Origin: Roseibium salinum
GTDB taxonomy: Bacteria > Pseudomonadota > Alphaproteobacteria > Rhizobiales > Stappiaceae
Length of the DNA stretch: 64,000 bases
Direction: 5' to 3'
Assembly: GCF_026240905.1 (NCBI RefSeq)
Contig: NZ_JAPEVI010000003.1
Coordinates: forward strand, 2,790,001-2,854,000
A model generated the notes under the pieces. That model was not told the origin of the DNA. It worked only from the letters and a program-made list of their open reading frames with translations, and searched no databases. A program made the translations under genes and the position numbers. This document shows positions 34,697 through 45,064 of the stretch, piece by piece. Numbering within the stretch: position 1 is the first letter of the stretch; the number at the start of each line of letters is the position of its first letter.

Positions 34697-37167
34697 TGAC
34701 GGCTGCCCCGGACTTCGGGTCGCCGCTTCCCATCGACGGCGTCCTGCCGGAGCTGCTCCGGACGCTGGAGACCCATGCCAACGCGGTGCTGGTCGCCGAG
34801 CCGGGCGCGGGCAAGACCACGCGTGTTCCCCTTGCTCTGCTCGGCGCGGACTGGCGGCAGGACGGCAAGATCCTGGTCCTGGAGCCCCGGCGGCTCGCGG
34901 CCCGCGCGGCCGCCCGGCGCATGGCGAGCCAGCTCGGCGAGAAGGTGGGCGAAACCGTCGGCTACCGGGTGCGCATGGAGACCAGGGTCAGCGCGGCAAC
35001 CCGCATCGAAGTCATCACCGAAGGGGTGTTCACCCGGCTCATTCTGGACGATCCGGAACTGACCGGCACTGCCGCCGTGCTCTTCGACGAGTTCCACGAA
35101 CGCTCTCTCGACGGCGACCTCGGCCTGGCGCTTGCGCTCGATGTGCAGTCGGCTCTGCGCGAGGACCTTCGCCTTCTGCCCATGTCCGCGACACTGGACG
35201 CGGCCGGCATCTCCAGGCTGCTCGGCGACGCGCCGGTGATCGAAAGCAAGGGCCGGAGCTTTCCGGTCGAGACCCGCTATCTCGGCCGGGCGCCGAATGA
35301 GCGGATCGAGCCGCAGATCGTCCGTGCGGTGCGCCAGGCGGTTGACGAGGAGACCGGATCCCTGCTGGTCTTCCTGCCGGGCCAGGGCGAGATCAGGCGC
35401 ACCGCCGACCTCCTGTCCGGCAAGCTGCCCGCCGACTGCCAGATCGCGCCGCTTTATGGCGGCCTTGATGCCAGGGCCCAGGACGAAGCGATCCGGCCTG
35501 CCCCCGAAGGCACGCGGAAGATCGTTCTGGCGAGTGCGATCGCGCAGACCTCGCTGACGATCGAGGGCGTCAGGGTGGTCATCGACAGCGGCCTGGCACG
35601 GGTGCCAAGATACGAGCCGCAAACGGGGCTGACCCGGCTGGAAACCGTCCGGGTGTCCAGGGCCTCCGCCGATCAGCGCCGCGGCCGCGCGGGCCGGACG
35701 GAGCCCGGCATCTGTTACCGTCTCTGGGACGAAGCGCAGACCGCGGCCCTGCCCCGGGCGGAAGCACCGGAAATCCTTGAGGCCGATCTCACCGGCCTGG
35801 TTCTCGACCTTGCCGCATGGGGCACGCTGGATCCGGACGCGCTTTCCTTCCCCAACCCGCCTCCCCGGGCCGCCTGGACGGAGGCCAGGTCGCTCCTGCA
35901 GGATCTCCATGCCCTCGATGCGGCCGGCCGCCTGACCGGGCAGGGCAAGGCCCTCGCCAGGCTGCCGCTTCATCCCCGTCTGGCGCACATGGTCCTGGAG
36001 GGGACGGAACGGGATCTCGGCCCCACCGCCGCCCTGATCGCCCTTGTTCTCTCCGAGCCCGGACTGGGCGGCCGCGATCCGGATCTTCGCGTCCGGCTGC
36101 AGGCCCTGCGAAACGACAGAAGCCAGCGCGCCAGGGACGGCCGCGCCCTTGCGGAGCGCTGGCTGAAACAGGCCGGAGGCTCGGGATCGAAAATCGATAC
36201 CGAAAGCGCCGGCCTGCTGCTTGCCCTCGCCTATCCGGACCGGGTGGCGCAGGCGCGCGGGCAGACCGGGCGCTTCCGTCTTGCCAACGGCAGGGGAGCG
36301 GAGCTGGAGCCCGAACACGCGCTGGCGCGGGACCCGTTCCTGACGGTTGCCGACATCCAGGGCAAGGCCGCCACGGGGCGCATCCAGCTCTGCGCGCCGA
36401 TCTTAAGGGCTGAGATCGAGGACCTGTTTGCAGCCGATATCGTCGAGGAAGACGAGGTCCAGCTCACCGGCGAGGGCGCTCTGAAAGCCCGCCGGGTGAC
36501 GCGGTACAAGGCGGTGGAACTGCAATCGGTGCCGATCCGCTCGGCTGACCCTGAAGCTGTCGAGAGAGCCCTGATCGCCGAAATCCGCCGGCGCGGCGTC
36601 GCGCGCCTTGCCTGGAGCAAGGACCAGCAGCGCTTGCGCAGACGCGTGGCCTACGCGCGCGAAAACGGCTCCGAAGACTTGCCGGACCTTTCCGATGCCG
36701 CGCTGAGCGAAAGCCTTGAAGCCTGGCTGCAGCCGTTTCTGGCCGGCTGCAGCAGCCTCGCGGCGATCGACGCGGGCGTGCTCGGCAATGCGCTGGCAGC
36801 TCTCCTGCCCTATGACGCCAATGCCCGGCTCGACGAGCTTGCCCCCTCGCATTTCACCGCGCCGACGGGAAGCAGGGTGCCGATCGACTATGGCGCCACC
36901 GCCGGACCGACCCTGTCGATCCGCGTCCAGGAGCTTTTCGGGCTGAAGGAACATCCGAGCGTCTGTGGCGGCAGACTGCCGCTCATCCTGGAACTGCTGT
37001 CACCGGCGCAGCGGCCGATCCAGATCACCAGGGACCTGCCCGGCTTCTGGGCCGGCTCCTGGGCGGACGTCAAGGCGGACATGAAGGGCCGTTATCCAAA
37101 ACACCCCTGGCCGGACGATCCCACCGCTGCGGAGGCGACGAGGCGGGCGAAGCCGCGGGGGAAATAG
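34696..37167 (+). CDS. hrpB: ATP-dependent helicase HrpB
   Basis: An 823-residue DEAH-box helicase. Walker A AEPGAGKTTRVP, Walker B/DEAH as DEFHERSL, motif III MSATLD, motif VI QRRGRAGRTEPG, then the HA2 region and the HrpB-specific C-terminal domain. The ATG at 34696 overlaps the glk stop; the frame remains open to 34669 within glk. Its biological role in most bacteria is unsettled. It converges with putA across a repeat-rich gap. Confidence 0.94.
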   Translation: MTAAPDFGSPLPIDGVLPELLRTLETHANAVLVAEPGAGKTTRVPLALLGADWRQDGKILVLEPRRLAARAAARRMASQLGEKVGETVGYRVRMETRVSAATRIEVITEGVFTRLILDDPELTGTAAVLFDEFHERSLDGDLGLALALDVQSALREDLRLLPMSATLDAAGISRLLGDAPVIESKGRSFPVETRYLGRAPNERIEPQIVRAVRQAVDEETGSLLVFLPGQGEIRRTADLLSGKLPADCQIAPLYGGLDARAQDEAIRPAPEGTRKIVLASAIAQTSLTIEGVRVVIDSGLARVPRYEPQTGLTRLETVRVSRASADQRRGRAGRTEPGICYRLWDEAQTAALPRAEAPEILEADLTGLVLDLAAWGTLDPDALSFPNPPPRAAWTEARSLLQDLHALDAAGRLTGQGKALARLPLHPRLAHMVLEGTERDLGPTAALIALVLSEPGLGGRDPDLRVRLQALRNDRSQRARDGRALAERWLKQAGGSGSKIDTESAGLLLALAYPDRVAQARGQTGRFRLANGRGAELEPEHALARDPFLTVADIQGKAATGRIQLCAPILRAEIEDLFAADIVEEDEVQLTGEGALKARRVTRYKAVELQSVPIRSADPEAVERALIAEIRRRGVARLAWSKDQQRLRRRVAYARENGSEDLPDLSDAALSESLEAWLQPFLAGCSSLAAIDAGVLGNALAALLPYDANARLDELAPSHFTAPTGSRVPIDYGATAGPTLSIRVQELFGLKEHPSVCGGRLPLILELLSPAQRPIQITRDLPGFWAGSWADVKADMKGRYPKHPWPDDPTAAEATRRAKPRGK

Positions 37168-37232
37168 CAAAGCGACACAACCTTGCCGCAATACAAAAGC
37201 ACAGGCGGCGGGCAAAGCGGTGCTGCCGTGAA

Positions 37233-37346
37233 CTCCCCTCCCCCTTGTGGGGAGGGGCCGGGGGTGGGGGTATGCAGCGCCCGCATGAATCACGGTTTCG
37301 CCGTCTACCCCCATCCCTAACCCTTCCCCACAAGGGGGAAGGGGAC
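37233..37346. repeat. Long imperfect inverted repeat (G/C-homopolymer-rich palindrome)
   Basis: Left arm about 37233-37271 and right arm about 37307-37346 are reverse complements over about 40 bp with a few mismatches; the shared core is CCCCCTTGTGGGGA. The arms enclose a 35-bp loop. It has the character of intergenic palindromes dispersed in rhizobiales-type genomes; dispersion cannot be checked from one window. Confidence 0.75.
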
Positions 37347-37416
37347 TACGCCGAGGACCGGGCGAATTCTCAGGTACTTCGTTTATTCTATCGAGAATGC
37401 AGCAAAGCAAAAAAAC

Positions 37417-37505
37417 GGGATGAGAGCGCCGGGATCTTGTTGCCCCATTGCGCGGCTTGCGCCGCTCACTCTCATCCCAGGGCCTTCCCCGCAAGGGGGA
37501 AGGGA
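37417..37505. repeat. Second palindromic block with a third copy of the repeat arm
   Basis: GGGATGAGAG (37417-37426) and CTCTCATCCC (37469-37478) are perfect inverted arms enclosing a GCGGC-TTGC-GCCGC hairpin. Directly after, 37481-37505 repeats the CCTTCCCC-GCAA-GGGGGAAGGGA arm seen at 37321-37345. Confidence 0.65.
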
Positions 37506-37549
37506 CTGAGGCCGGTTCGGGTCTGGTCCCGGCCTTCTGGTTCAGTGGA

Positions 37550-40500
37550 TCAATCGTCCGACGCCGCCACGAGGCTGGCATTGCCGCCGGCGGCGGCGGT
37601 GTTGATCGAGACCACCTGCTCCAGCGCGAAGCGGGTGAGATAGGCCGGGCCGCCGGCCTTCGGGCCGGTTCCGGAAAGCCCGGAGCCGCCGAACGGCTGG
37701 GTGCCGACCACCGCGCCGATGGTGTTGCGGTTGACATAGACGTTGCCGACCGAAAGCCGGTCGACGACCTTCTTGACCGTCGCATCGATCCGGCTGTGAA
37801 CGCCGAGCGTCAATCCGTATCCGGTCGCCGCGATCTGGTTGAGGACGGCGTCGATGTCCTTGGCCTTGTAGCGCACCACATGCAGGACCGGGCCGAAGAC
37901 TTCGCGCGTCAGCGCCTCCGCCTTGTCCAGTTCGATGATATGCGGCGCGACCCAGGAGCCGTTTCGAAGCGGGCCGGACGGTGCCGGGCCGGCATAGCGC
38001 AGGGTCTGGCTCTCCTTCATGTCGTCGACATGGGAGAGGATGCCGTCACGCGCTTCCTCGTCGATCACCGGGCCGATATCCGTGGACGGCAGACGCGGGT
38101 CGCCCAGCTTCAGTTCCTTCGCCGCGCCTTCCAGCATCTGGAGCAGACCGTCCGCAACGTCTTCCTGCACGTAAAGCAGGCGCAGGGCCGAGCAGCGCTG
38201 GCCGGCGGAGCGAAAGGCCGACATCATGACGTCGTCGCAGACCTGTTCCGGCAGCGCCGTCGCATCGACCAGCATGGCGTTGATGCCGCCGGTTTCCGCG
38301 ATCAGCGGAACGATCGGGCCGCGTTTTGCGGCTAGCGTGCCGTTGATGGCCCAGGCCGTTTCCGTGGAGCCGGTGAAGGCAACACCCGCGACGGCGGGAT
38401 GCGACGTCAGGGCCGCGCCGATATCGCCTTCCCCGGGAAGGAGGAAGAAGGCGTTTTCCGGAACGCCGGCCTGATACATCAGTTTCGCCGTCTCATGGGC
38501 AATCAGCGGTGTCTGCTCCGCCGGCTTGGCGACAACGGCGTTGCCCGCAAGCAGCGCGGCGCTGATCTGGCCCAGAAAGATCGCCAGCGGGAAGTTCCAC
38601 GGAGAGATGCACACGAAGACGCCGCGGCCGCGATAGCGGTAGCGGTTTTCCTCGCCGGTCGGGCCGGGCATAAGACGGCCTTCGCCGAAGAGGGTGCGGG
38701 CCTCATGGGCGTAGTACCGGCAGAAGTCGACCGCTTCGCGGATTTCGGCAATGCCGTCGGTCAGGCACTTGCCCCCTTCCAGCGACATGATCGTCATGAG
38801 CCGGTCGCTGTTCTCTTCCAGAAGATCGGCGACCCTGTCCATGACGGCGGCCCGCTCGTGGACGGGAATGCGGGACCAGCTTTCAAAGCCCTTCTGCGCG
38901 GTTTCGATCGCCTTGCGGGCGGTGTCCTTGTCCGCAAACCGGACAGTGCCGACCTTCGTGCTGCCGTCCATCGGCGAAAACACCGGATTGGCGTCTCCGC
39001 CACGGGACAGGCCGGCACCGAGGGGATGGGCCTCGACAAAAGCTTCCACCTTGTTCATTCCTTCGACCAATGCATTGCGTTCGGCCGCACAGCCGAATTC
39101 GAGCCCGGCCGAGTTCTGCCGGCTTTCACCGTAAAGATCCTTCGGCAGCGGAATGGAGCGGTTGACCGAATGATGGCCGTTGTCGAGGATCTCGGCCGGC
39201 CGCTTGAGCATCTGCTCGGCCGACACGGACGCATCGCCGACAATGGTCACGAAGGACGAGTTGGCACCGTTTTCGAGCAGGCGGCGGACGAGATAGGCCA
39301 GAAGGTCCTTGTGCCCGCCGACCGGGGCATAGATGCGGCAGGGAAAGCCGTCCCGCTCGCAGATGGCTTTATAGAGGCTCTCGCCCATGCCATGCAGGCG
39401 CTGGAACTCGTAGCCTTCCGCCTTGCCGCCGGCCATTTCGATGATCTGCGCAACCGTCAGGGCGTTGTGGGTGGCAAATTGCGGATAAAGCACGTCGCGC
39501 GCCGCCAGCATGCGCTTGGCGCAGCAGATGTAGGAAAGGTCCGTCGCCGCCTTGCGGGTGAAGACCGGGTAGCCTTCGGCGCCGTTCTCCTGGGCGTGCT
39601 TGATTTCCGTGTCCCAATAGGCGCCCTTCACGAGACGCACCATCATCTTGCGGCCGGTCTTGCGCGCCGCGTTCACCAGCCAGTCGATCACGTGAATGCC
39701 GCGCTTCTGGTAGGCCTGCACGGCCAGGCCGAAGCCGTCCCAGCCGTCCGTCACCGGATCGTCCAGGAGAGCGGCAACGACATCCAGCGAGATTTCCAGG
39801 CGATCGGCTTCTTCGGCATCGATGGTGAAATTGAGATTGCGGTCCTTGGCCATCTGCGCCAGTTCGCGCAGCTTGGGCAGCAGTTCGGTGCGCACCCGCT
39901 CGCCGTTGACCGCCTGGTAGCGCGGGTGAAGCGCGGACAGTTTGACGGAAATGCCCGGCCGGTCCGGCAGCGGCTTGCTGCCCGCCGACTTGCCGATCGC
40001 GTCGATCGCATTGGCATAGGACTGGAAGTAGCGTTCCGCATCCCGGGCCGTGCGCGCGCCCTCGCCCAGCATGTCGTAGGAATAGCGGTAGCCTTTGGCT
40101 TCCTGGTTCTTCGCCCGCTCCAGCGCCTTGTGAATGGTCTCGCCGAGCACGAACTGGTGGCCGAGCAGCCGCATTGCTTTGCGGGTGGCCATGCGCACGG
40201 TGGGCATGCCCATCCGCTTGACGAGGCTGGACAGAACGCTTTGCGGCGTGTCGCCCGGATGCAGCAACCGCGAGGTCACGCCCAGGGCCCAGGAAGATGC
40301 GGACACGAGCCAGGTGTCCGACTTGTGGCCGGAAGGATCGTCGAAACGGGCGGCGGCGAGCTTGTCCTCGATCAGCTTGTCCGCCGTCTTGGCATCAGGC
40401 ACGCGCAGGAGGGCTTCGGCGAGGACCATCATCGCCAGACCTTCCCGGGTCGTGAGGCCGAATTCGCGCATGAAGTCTTCCACGCCGCCCAGGCCGACCT

Positions 40501-40687
40501 GAACCGAGCGCATATCGCCGATATAACCGCGTGCCCGCTTGTCGATCAGCTTTTCGACCACGGGGTCGGTCTTCATTTCCCTCAGCAGTGCCTCGACGAC
40601 CGTCCTGTCATCCGGCGCATAGGCAGCGCGGAACGGCTCGAGAACCACATTTTCGACCTTTGTCATGGCGGCAACGGTTGCAGTCAT
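37550..40687 (-). CDS. putA: Bifunctional proline dehydrogenase / L-glutamate-gamma-semialdehyde dehydrogenase
   Basis: A 1045-residue PutA oxidising proline to glutamate. The FAD-dependent proline dehydrogenase barrel occupies roughly residues 130-470 ([39 protein letters not shown]). The NAD-dependent aldehyde dehydrogenase spans about 530-1030 with catalytic Glu in AETGGINAM and Cys in [11 protein letters not shown]. There is no N-terminal ribbon-helix-helix, so it does not repress itself; the divergent putR gene provides control. The ATG at 40687 follows GGGAGGTG. Confidence 0.96.
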   Translation of the reverse strand: MTATVAAMTKVENVVLEPFRAAYAPDDRTVVEALLREMKTDPVVEKLIDKRARGYIGDMRSVQVGLGGVEDFMREFGLTTREGLAMMVLAEALLRVPDAKTADKLIEDKLAAARFDDPSGHKSDTWLVSASSWALGVTSRLLHPGDTPQSVLSSLVKRMGMPTVRMATRKAMRLLGHQFVLGETIHKALERAKNQEAKGYRYSYDMLGEGARTARDAERYFQSYANAIDAIGKSAGSKPLPDRPGISVKLSALHPRYQAVNGERVRTELLPKLRELAQMAKDRNLNFTIDAEEADRLEISLDVVAALLDDPVTDGWDGFGLAVQAYQKRGIHVIDWLVNAARKTGRKMMVRLVKGAYWDTEIKHAQENGAEGYPVFTRKAATDLSYICCAKRMLAARDVLYPQFATHNALTVAQIIEMAGGKAEGYEFQRLHGMGESLYKAICERDGFPCRIYAPVGGHKDLLAYLVRRLLENGANSSFVTIVGDASVSAEQMLKRPAEILDNGHHSVNRSIPLPKDLYGESRQNSAGLEFGCAAERNALVEGMNKVEAFVEAHPLGAGLSRGGDANPVFSPMDGSTKVGTVRFADKDTARKAIETAQKGFESWSRIPVHERAAVMDRVADLLEENSDRLMTIMSLEGGKCLTDGIAEIREAVDFCRYYAHEARTLFGEGRLMPGPTGEENRYRYRGRGVFVCISPWNFPLAIFLGQISAALLAGNAVVAKPAEQTPLIAHETAKLMYQAGVPENAFFLLPGEGDIGAALTSHPAVAGVAFTGSTETAWAINGTLAAKRGPIVPLIAETGGINAMLVDATALPEQVCDDVMMSAFRSAGQRCSALRLLYVQEDVADGLLQMLEGAAKELKLGDPRLPSTDIGPVIDEEARDGILSHVDDMKESQTLRYAGPAPSGPLRNGSWVAPHIIELDKAEALTREVFGPVLHVVRYKAKDIDAVLNQIAATGYGLTLGVHSRIDATVKKVVDRLSVGNVYVNRNTIGAVVGTQPFGGSGLSGTGPKAGGPAYLTRFALEQVVSINTAAAGGNASLVAASDD

Positions 40688-40827
40688 GAACACCTCCCAA
40701 AAGGCCACAGCGGGCCGGACCATTAGATTTCGCTAGGATAGCGCAGTTTCATGGCCGCTTTTCCCTATTTTTTGCCGCTTTGCTGGGCTATTATCTTGTC
40801 AAACTCGGATTTTTAGAGAAAAGCACT

Positions 40828-41283
40828 ATGCTTGACGCGATTGATCGGCGAATTCTGAAGGTCCTGCAGGAGGATGGCCGGATAACCAACACGGACCTGT
40901 CCGAACGGGTGAGCCTTTCCGCGACGGCAACGGCCGAACGCATGAAGCGGCTAGTCCGGGAAGGCTACATCGAACACTTCTCTGCCAGCCTCAATCCGAA
41001 GAAGGTCGATCGCGGCCTGCTGGTCTTCGTCGAGATCCGGCTGGACAGAACGTCGCCGGAAATCTTCGACGCCTTCAAGGTCGCGGTCGAACGCTCGACC
41101 GATATCCTGGAGTGCCACATGGTCGCCGGCGGGTTCGACTATCTGATGAAGAGCCGCGTCAAGGACATGGAAGCCTACCGTGCTTTCCTGTCGGATGTGG
41201 TTCTTGCCCTGCCGGGGGTCCGGGAAACCCACACCTATGCGGTGATGGAAGAGATCAAGGACACGCATATTCTCCCGGTGTAG
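40828..41283 (+). CDS. putR: Lrp/AsnC-type proline-responsive activator
   Basis: A 151-residue Lrp-family regulator: helix-turn-helix (ITNTDLSERVSLSATATAER) and C-terminal RAM ligand domain (ECHMVAGGFDYLMKSRVKD). It is divergent from putA across 140 bp, the standard arrangement for PutR, which activates putA in response to proline. The ATG at 40828 gives the family N-terminus MLDAIDRRILK; the longer open frame starts with TTG. Confidence 0.93.
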   Translation: MLDAIDRRILKVLQEDGRITNTDLSERVSLSATATAERMKRLVREGYIEHFSASLNPKKVDRGLLVFVEIRLDRTSPEIFDAFKVAVERSTDILECHMVAGGFDYLMKSRVKDMEAYRAFLSDVVLALPGVRETHTYAVMEEIKDTHILPV

Positions 41284-41295
41284 ATCTCTGAAAAT

Positions 41296-41336
41296 CTCAT
41301 CCCGAGAAGCGAGCTTGCTCGCGTGTGGAAGGATGA
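41296..41336. repeat. Short palindromic repeat after putR
   Basis: CTCATCC and GGATGAG arms enclose an inner GCGAGC-TT-GCTCGC hairpin. It starts 13 bp past the putR stop and may act as a terminator or as a REP-like unit; its outer CTCATCC arm also occurs at 37471. Confidence 0.65.
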
Positions 41337-41415
41337 GGATGATCACAAACCGTTGTATTGACCGTGTCGTGCCGCCCGGGCGAGGGACAAGGGACAGGAA
41401 TTAGGGGGAGACGAC

Positions 41416-42626
41416 ATGATCAGACTGCTTGCTGCCGGATTCAGCCTCTTAGCAACGGTTCTGGGGCCGTTGGGCGCATCGGCGCAGGACAGCGACTGGC
41501 AAAACGTCCTTGATGAGGCCAGGGGCCAGACGGTCTATTTCCATGCCTGGGGCGGCGAGCCGCGCATCAATGCCTATATCCAGTGGGCCGCCCGCGAAGT
41601 GGAGCAGGAGCACGGCGTCCGGGTCGTGCATGTGAAGGTCAGCGACACTGCGATGGTGGTGTCGCAGGTGCTGACGGAAAAATCCGTCGGCAAGACCTCC
41701 GGCGGCAGCGTCGATCTCATCTGGATCAACGGCGAGAACTTTGCCTCCATGAAGGAAAACGGTCTTCTTGCCGCGCCGGGCTGGGCCGAAACCCTTCCGA
41801 ACTGGCAGTATGTGGACGTGGAGAACAAGCCGACGGTCACCGTGGATTTCACGGTGCCGACGGATGGCCAGGAAAGCCCGTGGGGCATGGCCAAGCTCGT
41901 TTTCATGTATGACAGCGCTCACCTGGAGACGCCGCCCGCGACCCTGGCAGACATGCTTGCCGTCGCCAGAAAAACCCCCGGCCGTTTCACCTATCCGCAG
42001 CCGCCGAATTTCCACGGCACGACATTTCTGAAACAAATCCTGGCAACCGTCGTGGAGAACGCGGACCTCCTTTCCAGGCCGGTAGATCCAGCTGCCTTCG
42101 AAACGGTCACCGCACCGCTCTTCACCTATCTCGACGCATTGCACCCCTTCTCTGGCGCCAGGGCAAGGCCTTCCCGAAGGATGCCGCCCACATGCGCCAG
42201 CTGCTGGCGGACGGGGAACTGGACATCGCCTTTACCTTCAACCCGGGTGACGCCTCGGCGGCCATCGCCAATGGCGAACTGCCCCCGAGCGTGCGCAGCT
42301 TCGTCCTCGACGGCGGGACGATCGGCAACACGCATTTCGTCGCCATCCCCTTCAACAGTTCCAACCAGGAAGGCGCAAAGGTCCTTGCCGACTTCCTGCT
42401 GTCTCCGCTGGCCCAGTCCCGCAAGCAGTCGCCCGAATTCTGGGGGGACCCGACGGTCCTGAAGGTGGATGCCCTGCCGGAAAACGAAAAGGCCCTGTTC
42501 GACGCGCTTGATCTCGGCCCGGCAACGCTCACTCCCGAAGAGCTGGGACCGGTGCTGCCCGAACCGCACCCGAGCTGGGTGAACGCGCTCGAAAAAGCCT
42601 GGGCGGAGCGCTACGGCGCACAGTGA
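41416..42626 (+). pseudogene. ABC transporter substrate-binding protein (YnjB-like), interrupted by a frameshift
   Basis: A periplasmic binding protein with signal peptide (MIRLLAAGFSLLATVLG to ASA), then QTVYFHAWGGEPRINAYIQW, the hallmark of YnjB-type proteins. The frame is good up to FTYLDALHP, after which the protein continues (LWRQGKAFPKDAAHMRQLL to WAERYGAQ) in another frame. One more C in CACCCC (42144-42147) restores a protein of about 403 residues. The GTG of the permease overlaps its stop. It would be the ligand receptor of this importer; the ligand is unknown. A sequence indel is the likely cause. Confidence 0.85.
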
Positions 42627-44347
42627 GGCCGCCCTTGAAGACAACCGGCGGCATTCCGGACATTCCCACCGTGCTGGTCACGGTCCTGCTGGCGGGCCCG
42701 GTTCTGGCCGGCCTTGCCGGCACCGCCGCGCCGGCTTTTGGTTATTTCCCGGCCCTCGGCTACGACACCCTTTCCCTCGCCCCCTTCCGGCAGCTTGTCG
42801 CCATGCCGGGACTGGCCGATTCCGTTCTCCTGAGCATCGGCACGGGTCTTTCCGCCTCGATCCTGTCGCTGGCGATCGTCCTGGCCTTCGTGGCCGGGTG
42901 GTCCGGGACGCGGACGTTCCGGCGCCTGACACGGCTGCTGTCGCCGCTCCTGTCGGTGCCTCACGCGGCGGCCGCAATCGGGCTTGCCTTCCTGATCGCC
43001 CCGTCCGGATTTCTGGTCCGGCTGGTTTCGCCCTGGGCCACCGGCTGGACCCGGCCGCCGGATGTCCTGATTCTGAACGACCCCTACGGCATTGCCATGA
43101 CGTTCGGGCTGGTGGCGAAGGAAGTGCCGTTTCTGTTCCTGATGACGCTCGCCGCGCTGAGCAGGCCTCACATCCAGGACTATTTCAAAGCCGGTGCCGG
43201 TCTTGGCTATGGCCGCATGGCGACGTTCTTCAAGATAATCCTGCCGCAGATCTATCCCTTGATCAGGCTGCCGGTGCTGGCGGTCATCGCCTTTGCAACA
43301 TCGGTCGTGGACGTCGCGGAGATCCTGGGTCCGACCCTGCCCCAGCCCCTGGCACCCCGCCTGGTCGACTGGATGAACGATCCGGATCTGAGCATGCGCC
43401 TGACGGCCTCCGCCGGCGCGTTGCTGCAACTGGCCGTCAGCGCGGCGGCGTTGCTCGTCTACCTGGCTCTGGAAAGCCTCTTCACCGCGGCGATGCGCCG
43501 GCAGATTGCAAGCGGACGGCGGCGCCCGCGCGAGTTCTGGCGCAGGCGGTTCGCTCTTCTGCCGATGCTGGTCATTATTTCCGCCATGGCCCTTTCCCTG
43601 GTTCTGCTCGCTCTGTGGGCAAGCGCGAAATCCTGGTGGTTTCCCGCGGCTCTCCCGCAGAAATTCAGCCTGTCCCGCGCGCTGGAGACCTTGCATATGG
43701 GCAGTTCCAGCCTGGCTGCGACGCTCGTCATCGCCGCCGGCTCCGCCCTGATCGTCACCGCCCTGACACTCTGGCTGCTGGAGGCGCGCGACTTCCGGAA
43801 AAGACACGAGACGGGACGGTTGAAAGTGCTCGTCTTCCTGCCCCTGCTCATTCCCCAGATCGGTTTCCTCTTCGGGCTGCAGATGCTGTTCCTGCTGGCC
43901 GGTTTGAGCGGAACGCTGGCGGGTGTGCTGCTTGCCCACCTGATCTTCGTCTTTCCCTATGCCTTTCTTGCCCTGAGCGACCCGTGGAAGCGGCTCGACC
44001 CGCGCTATGCAAAGGCGGCCTATTCCGCGGGCGCCTCCAGGGCACGGGTCTTCTGGCACATCCGGCTGCCGCTGCTCCTGCGTCCGGTCCTGGTCACGTT
44101 TGCGGTTTCAATCGCGGTCTCCGTCGGCCAGTACCTGCCGACGCTGATGATCGGCGCGGGCCGGGTCGTCACCGTCACGACGGAGAGCGTTGCCCTGGCG
44201 AGCGGCGGCAGCCGGCCGGCCGCCGCGCTTTACGCCCTCCTGCAGCTTGTCATCCCGTTCATCGGATTCACCCTGGCCGTTCTCGTTCCCGCGCTCGTCT
44301 TCCGCAACCGGGCCGCGATGCGCCTGGAGCAGGCTGCCTTCAGATGA
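42623..44347 (+). CDS. ABC transporter permease with two transmembrane domains (YnjC-like)
   Basis: A 574-residue permease of two fused BPD_transp_1 domains with about 12 membrane segments. The EAA-type loops appear as GAGLGYGRMATFFKIILPQ in the first half and AAYSAGASRARVFWHIRLP in the second. The GTG start overlaps the binding-protein stop, and the stop overlaps the ATPase start. The one-chain permease with one ATPase matches E. coli YnjBCD; substrate unknown. Confidence 0.9.
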   Translation: MRPPLKTTGGIPDIPTVLVTVLLAGPVLAGLAGTAAPAFGYFPALGYDTLSLAPFRQLVAMPGLADSVLLSIGTGLSASILSLAIVLAFVAGWSGTRTFRRLTRLLSPLLSVPHAAAAIGLAFLIAPSGFLVRLVSPWATGWTRPPDVLILNDPYGIAMTFGLVAKEVPFLFLMTLAALSRPHIQDYFKAGAGLGYGRMATFFKIILPQIYPLIRLPVLAVIAFATSVVDVAEILGPTLPQPLAPRLVDWMNDPDLSMRLTASAGALLQLAVSAAALLVYLALESLFTAAMRRQIASGRRRPREFWRRRFALLPMLVIISAMALSLVLLALWASAKSWWFPAALPQKFSLSRALETLHMGSSSLAATLVIAAGSALIVTALTLWLLEARDFRKRHETGRLKVLVFLPLLIPQIGFLFGLQMLFLLAGLSGTLAGVLLAHLIFVFPYAFLALSDPWKRLDPRYAKAAYSAGASRARVFWHIRLPLLLRPVLVTFAVSIAVSVGQYLPTLMIGAGRVVTVTTESVALASGGSRPAAALYALLQLVIPFIGFTLAVLVPALVFRNRAAMRLEQAAFR

Positions 44348-45045
44348 ACTCAGATTGTTCGACAAACCGGAAAAACTTCGACATGCACTCTACCGATCCC
44401 GCATCCGGCCTTGTCCTTGAAGAGGTCGCCATCCGGCTTGATGGCAGGCTGCTTCTGGAAATCGATTGCGGGATCCGGCCGGGATCGGTGCTGACGATCA
44501 TGGGGGAGAGCGGCAGCGGCAAATCCAGTCTGCTGGACTATGTTGCCGGGTTCCTGAATCCCGCTTTTGACGCGACCGGCCGCGTGGTGCTGGACGGCCG
44601 GAACCTGACGTCCCTGCCGGCGCAGGAGCGGCATATCGGGCTGATGTTCCAGGCCCCACTCCTGTTTCCGCATATGTCCGTGCTGCAGAACCTGATGTTT
44701 GCCATCCCCGCCAGCGTGAAAGACCGGCAGCGGCGGAGAGAAATGGCCGAGCAGGCGCTGGAGGATGTCGGCCTCGGCGGTTTCGGCCCCCGGGATCCTG
44801 CAACGCTCTCGGGCGGGCAGCAGACGCGGGTGGCGCTGATGCGTACGCTGCTTGCCGAACCGAGGGCCCTGCTGCTGGACGAGCCGTTTTCCAGCCTCGA
44901 CCGCAGCCGCCGGGCGGATGTGCGCAGCCTGGTGTTCGATCTTGCCAGGCAGAAGCAACTGCCCGTCCTGCTCGTCACCCATGACGAGGAGGACGCCGAG
45001 GCAGCCGGCGAGATGATCCACCGGCTGGAAAACGGGACATGCTGA
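44344..45045 (+). CDS. ABC transporter ATP-binding protein (YnjD-like)
   Basis: A 233-residue ATPase: Walker A GESGSGKSS, Q-loop FQAPLLFPHM, signature LSGGQQTRVALMR, Walker B LLLDEPFSSLD and H-loop LLVTHDEEDA. The ATG overlaps the permease stop (ATGA). It completes the three-gene importer, which reads toward and converges with bfr. Confidence 0.94.
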   Translation: MNSDCSTNRKNFDMHSTDPASGLVLEEVAIRLDGRLLLEIDCGIRPGSVLTIMGESGSGKSSLLDYVAGFLNPAFDATGRVVLDGRNLTSLPAQERHIGLMFQAPLLFPHMSVLQNLMFAIPASVKDRQRRREMAEQALEDVGLGGFGPRDPATLSGGQQTRVALMRTLLAEPRALLLDEPFSSLDRSRRADVRSLVFDLARQKQLPVLLVTHDEEDAEAAGEMIHRLENGTC

Positions 45046-45064
45046 CTTGTGTCGGCAGAGGGGC

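Larger units (their letters stand above)
37168..37549. other. Repeat-bearing gap between convergent hrpB and putA
   Basis: About 380 bp without genes. It contains the two palindromic blocks listed separately (37233-37346 and 37417-37505). No T-tract terminator is obvious; the hairpins may serve as a bidirectional transcription end. Confidence 0.5.

Noticed and set aside
38399..40726. A 775-residue plus-strand open frame opposite putA
   Set aside because: It is the antisense of putA; GC-rich codon bias leaves long open frames on the opposite strand.
42898..45045. A 715-residue open frame covering the permease and ATPase genes
   Set aside because: Only its last third (from 44344) is the ABC ATPase; the upstream part is an out-of-frame shadow of the permease gene, which has clear membrane helices in its own frame.
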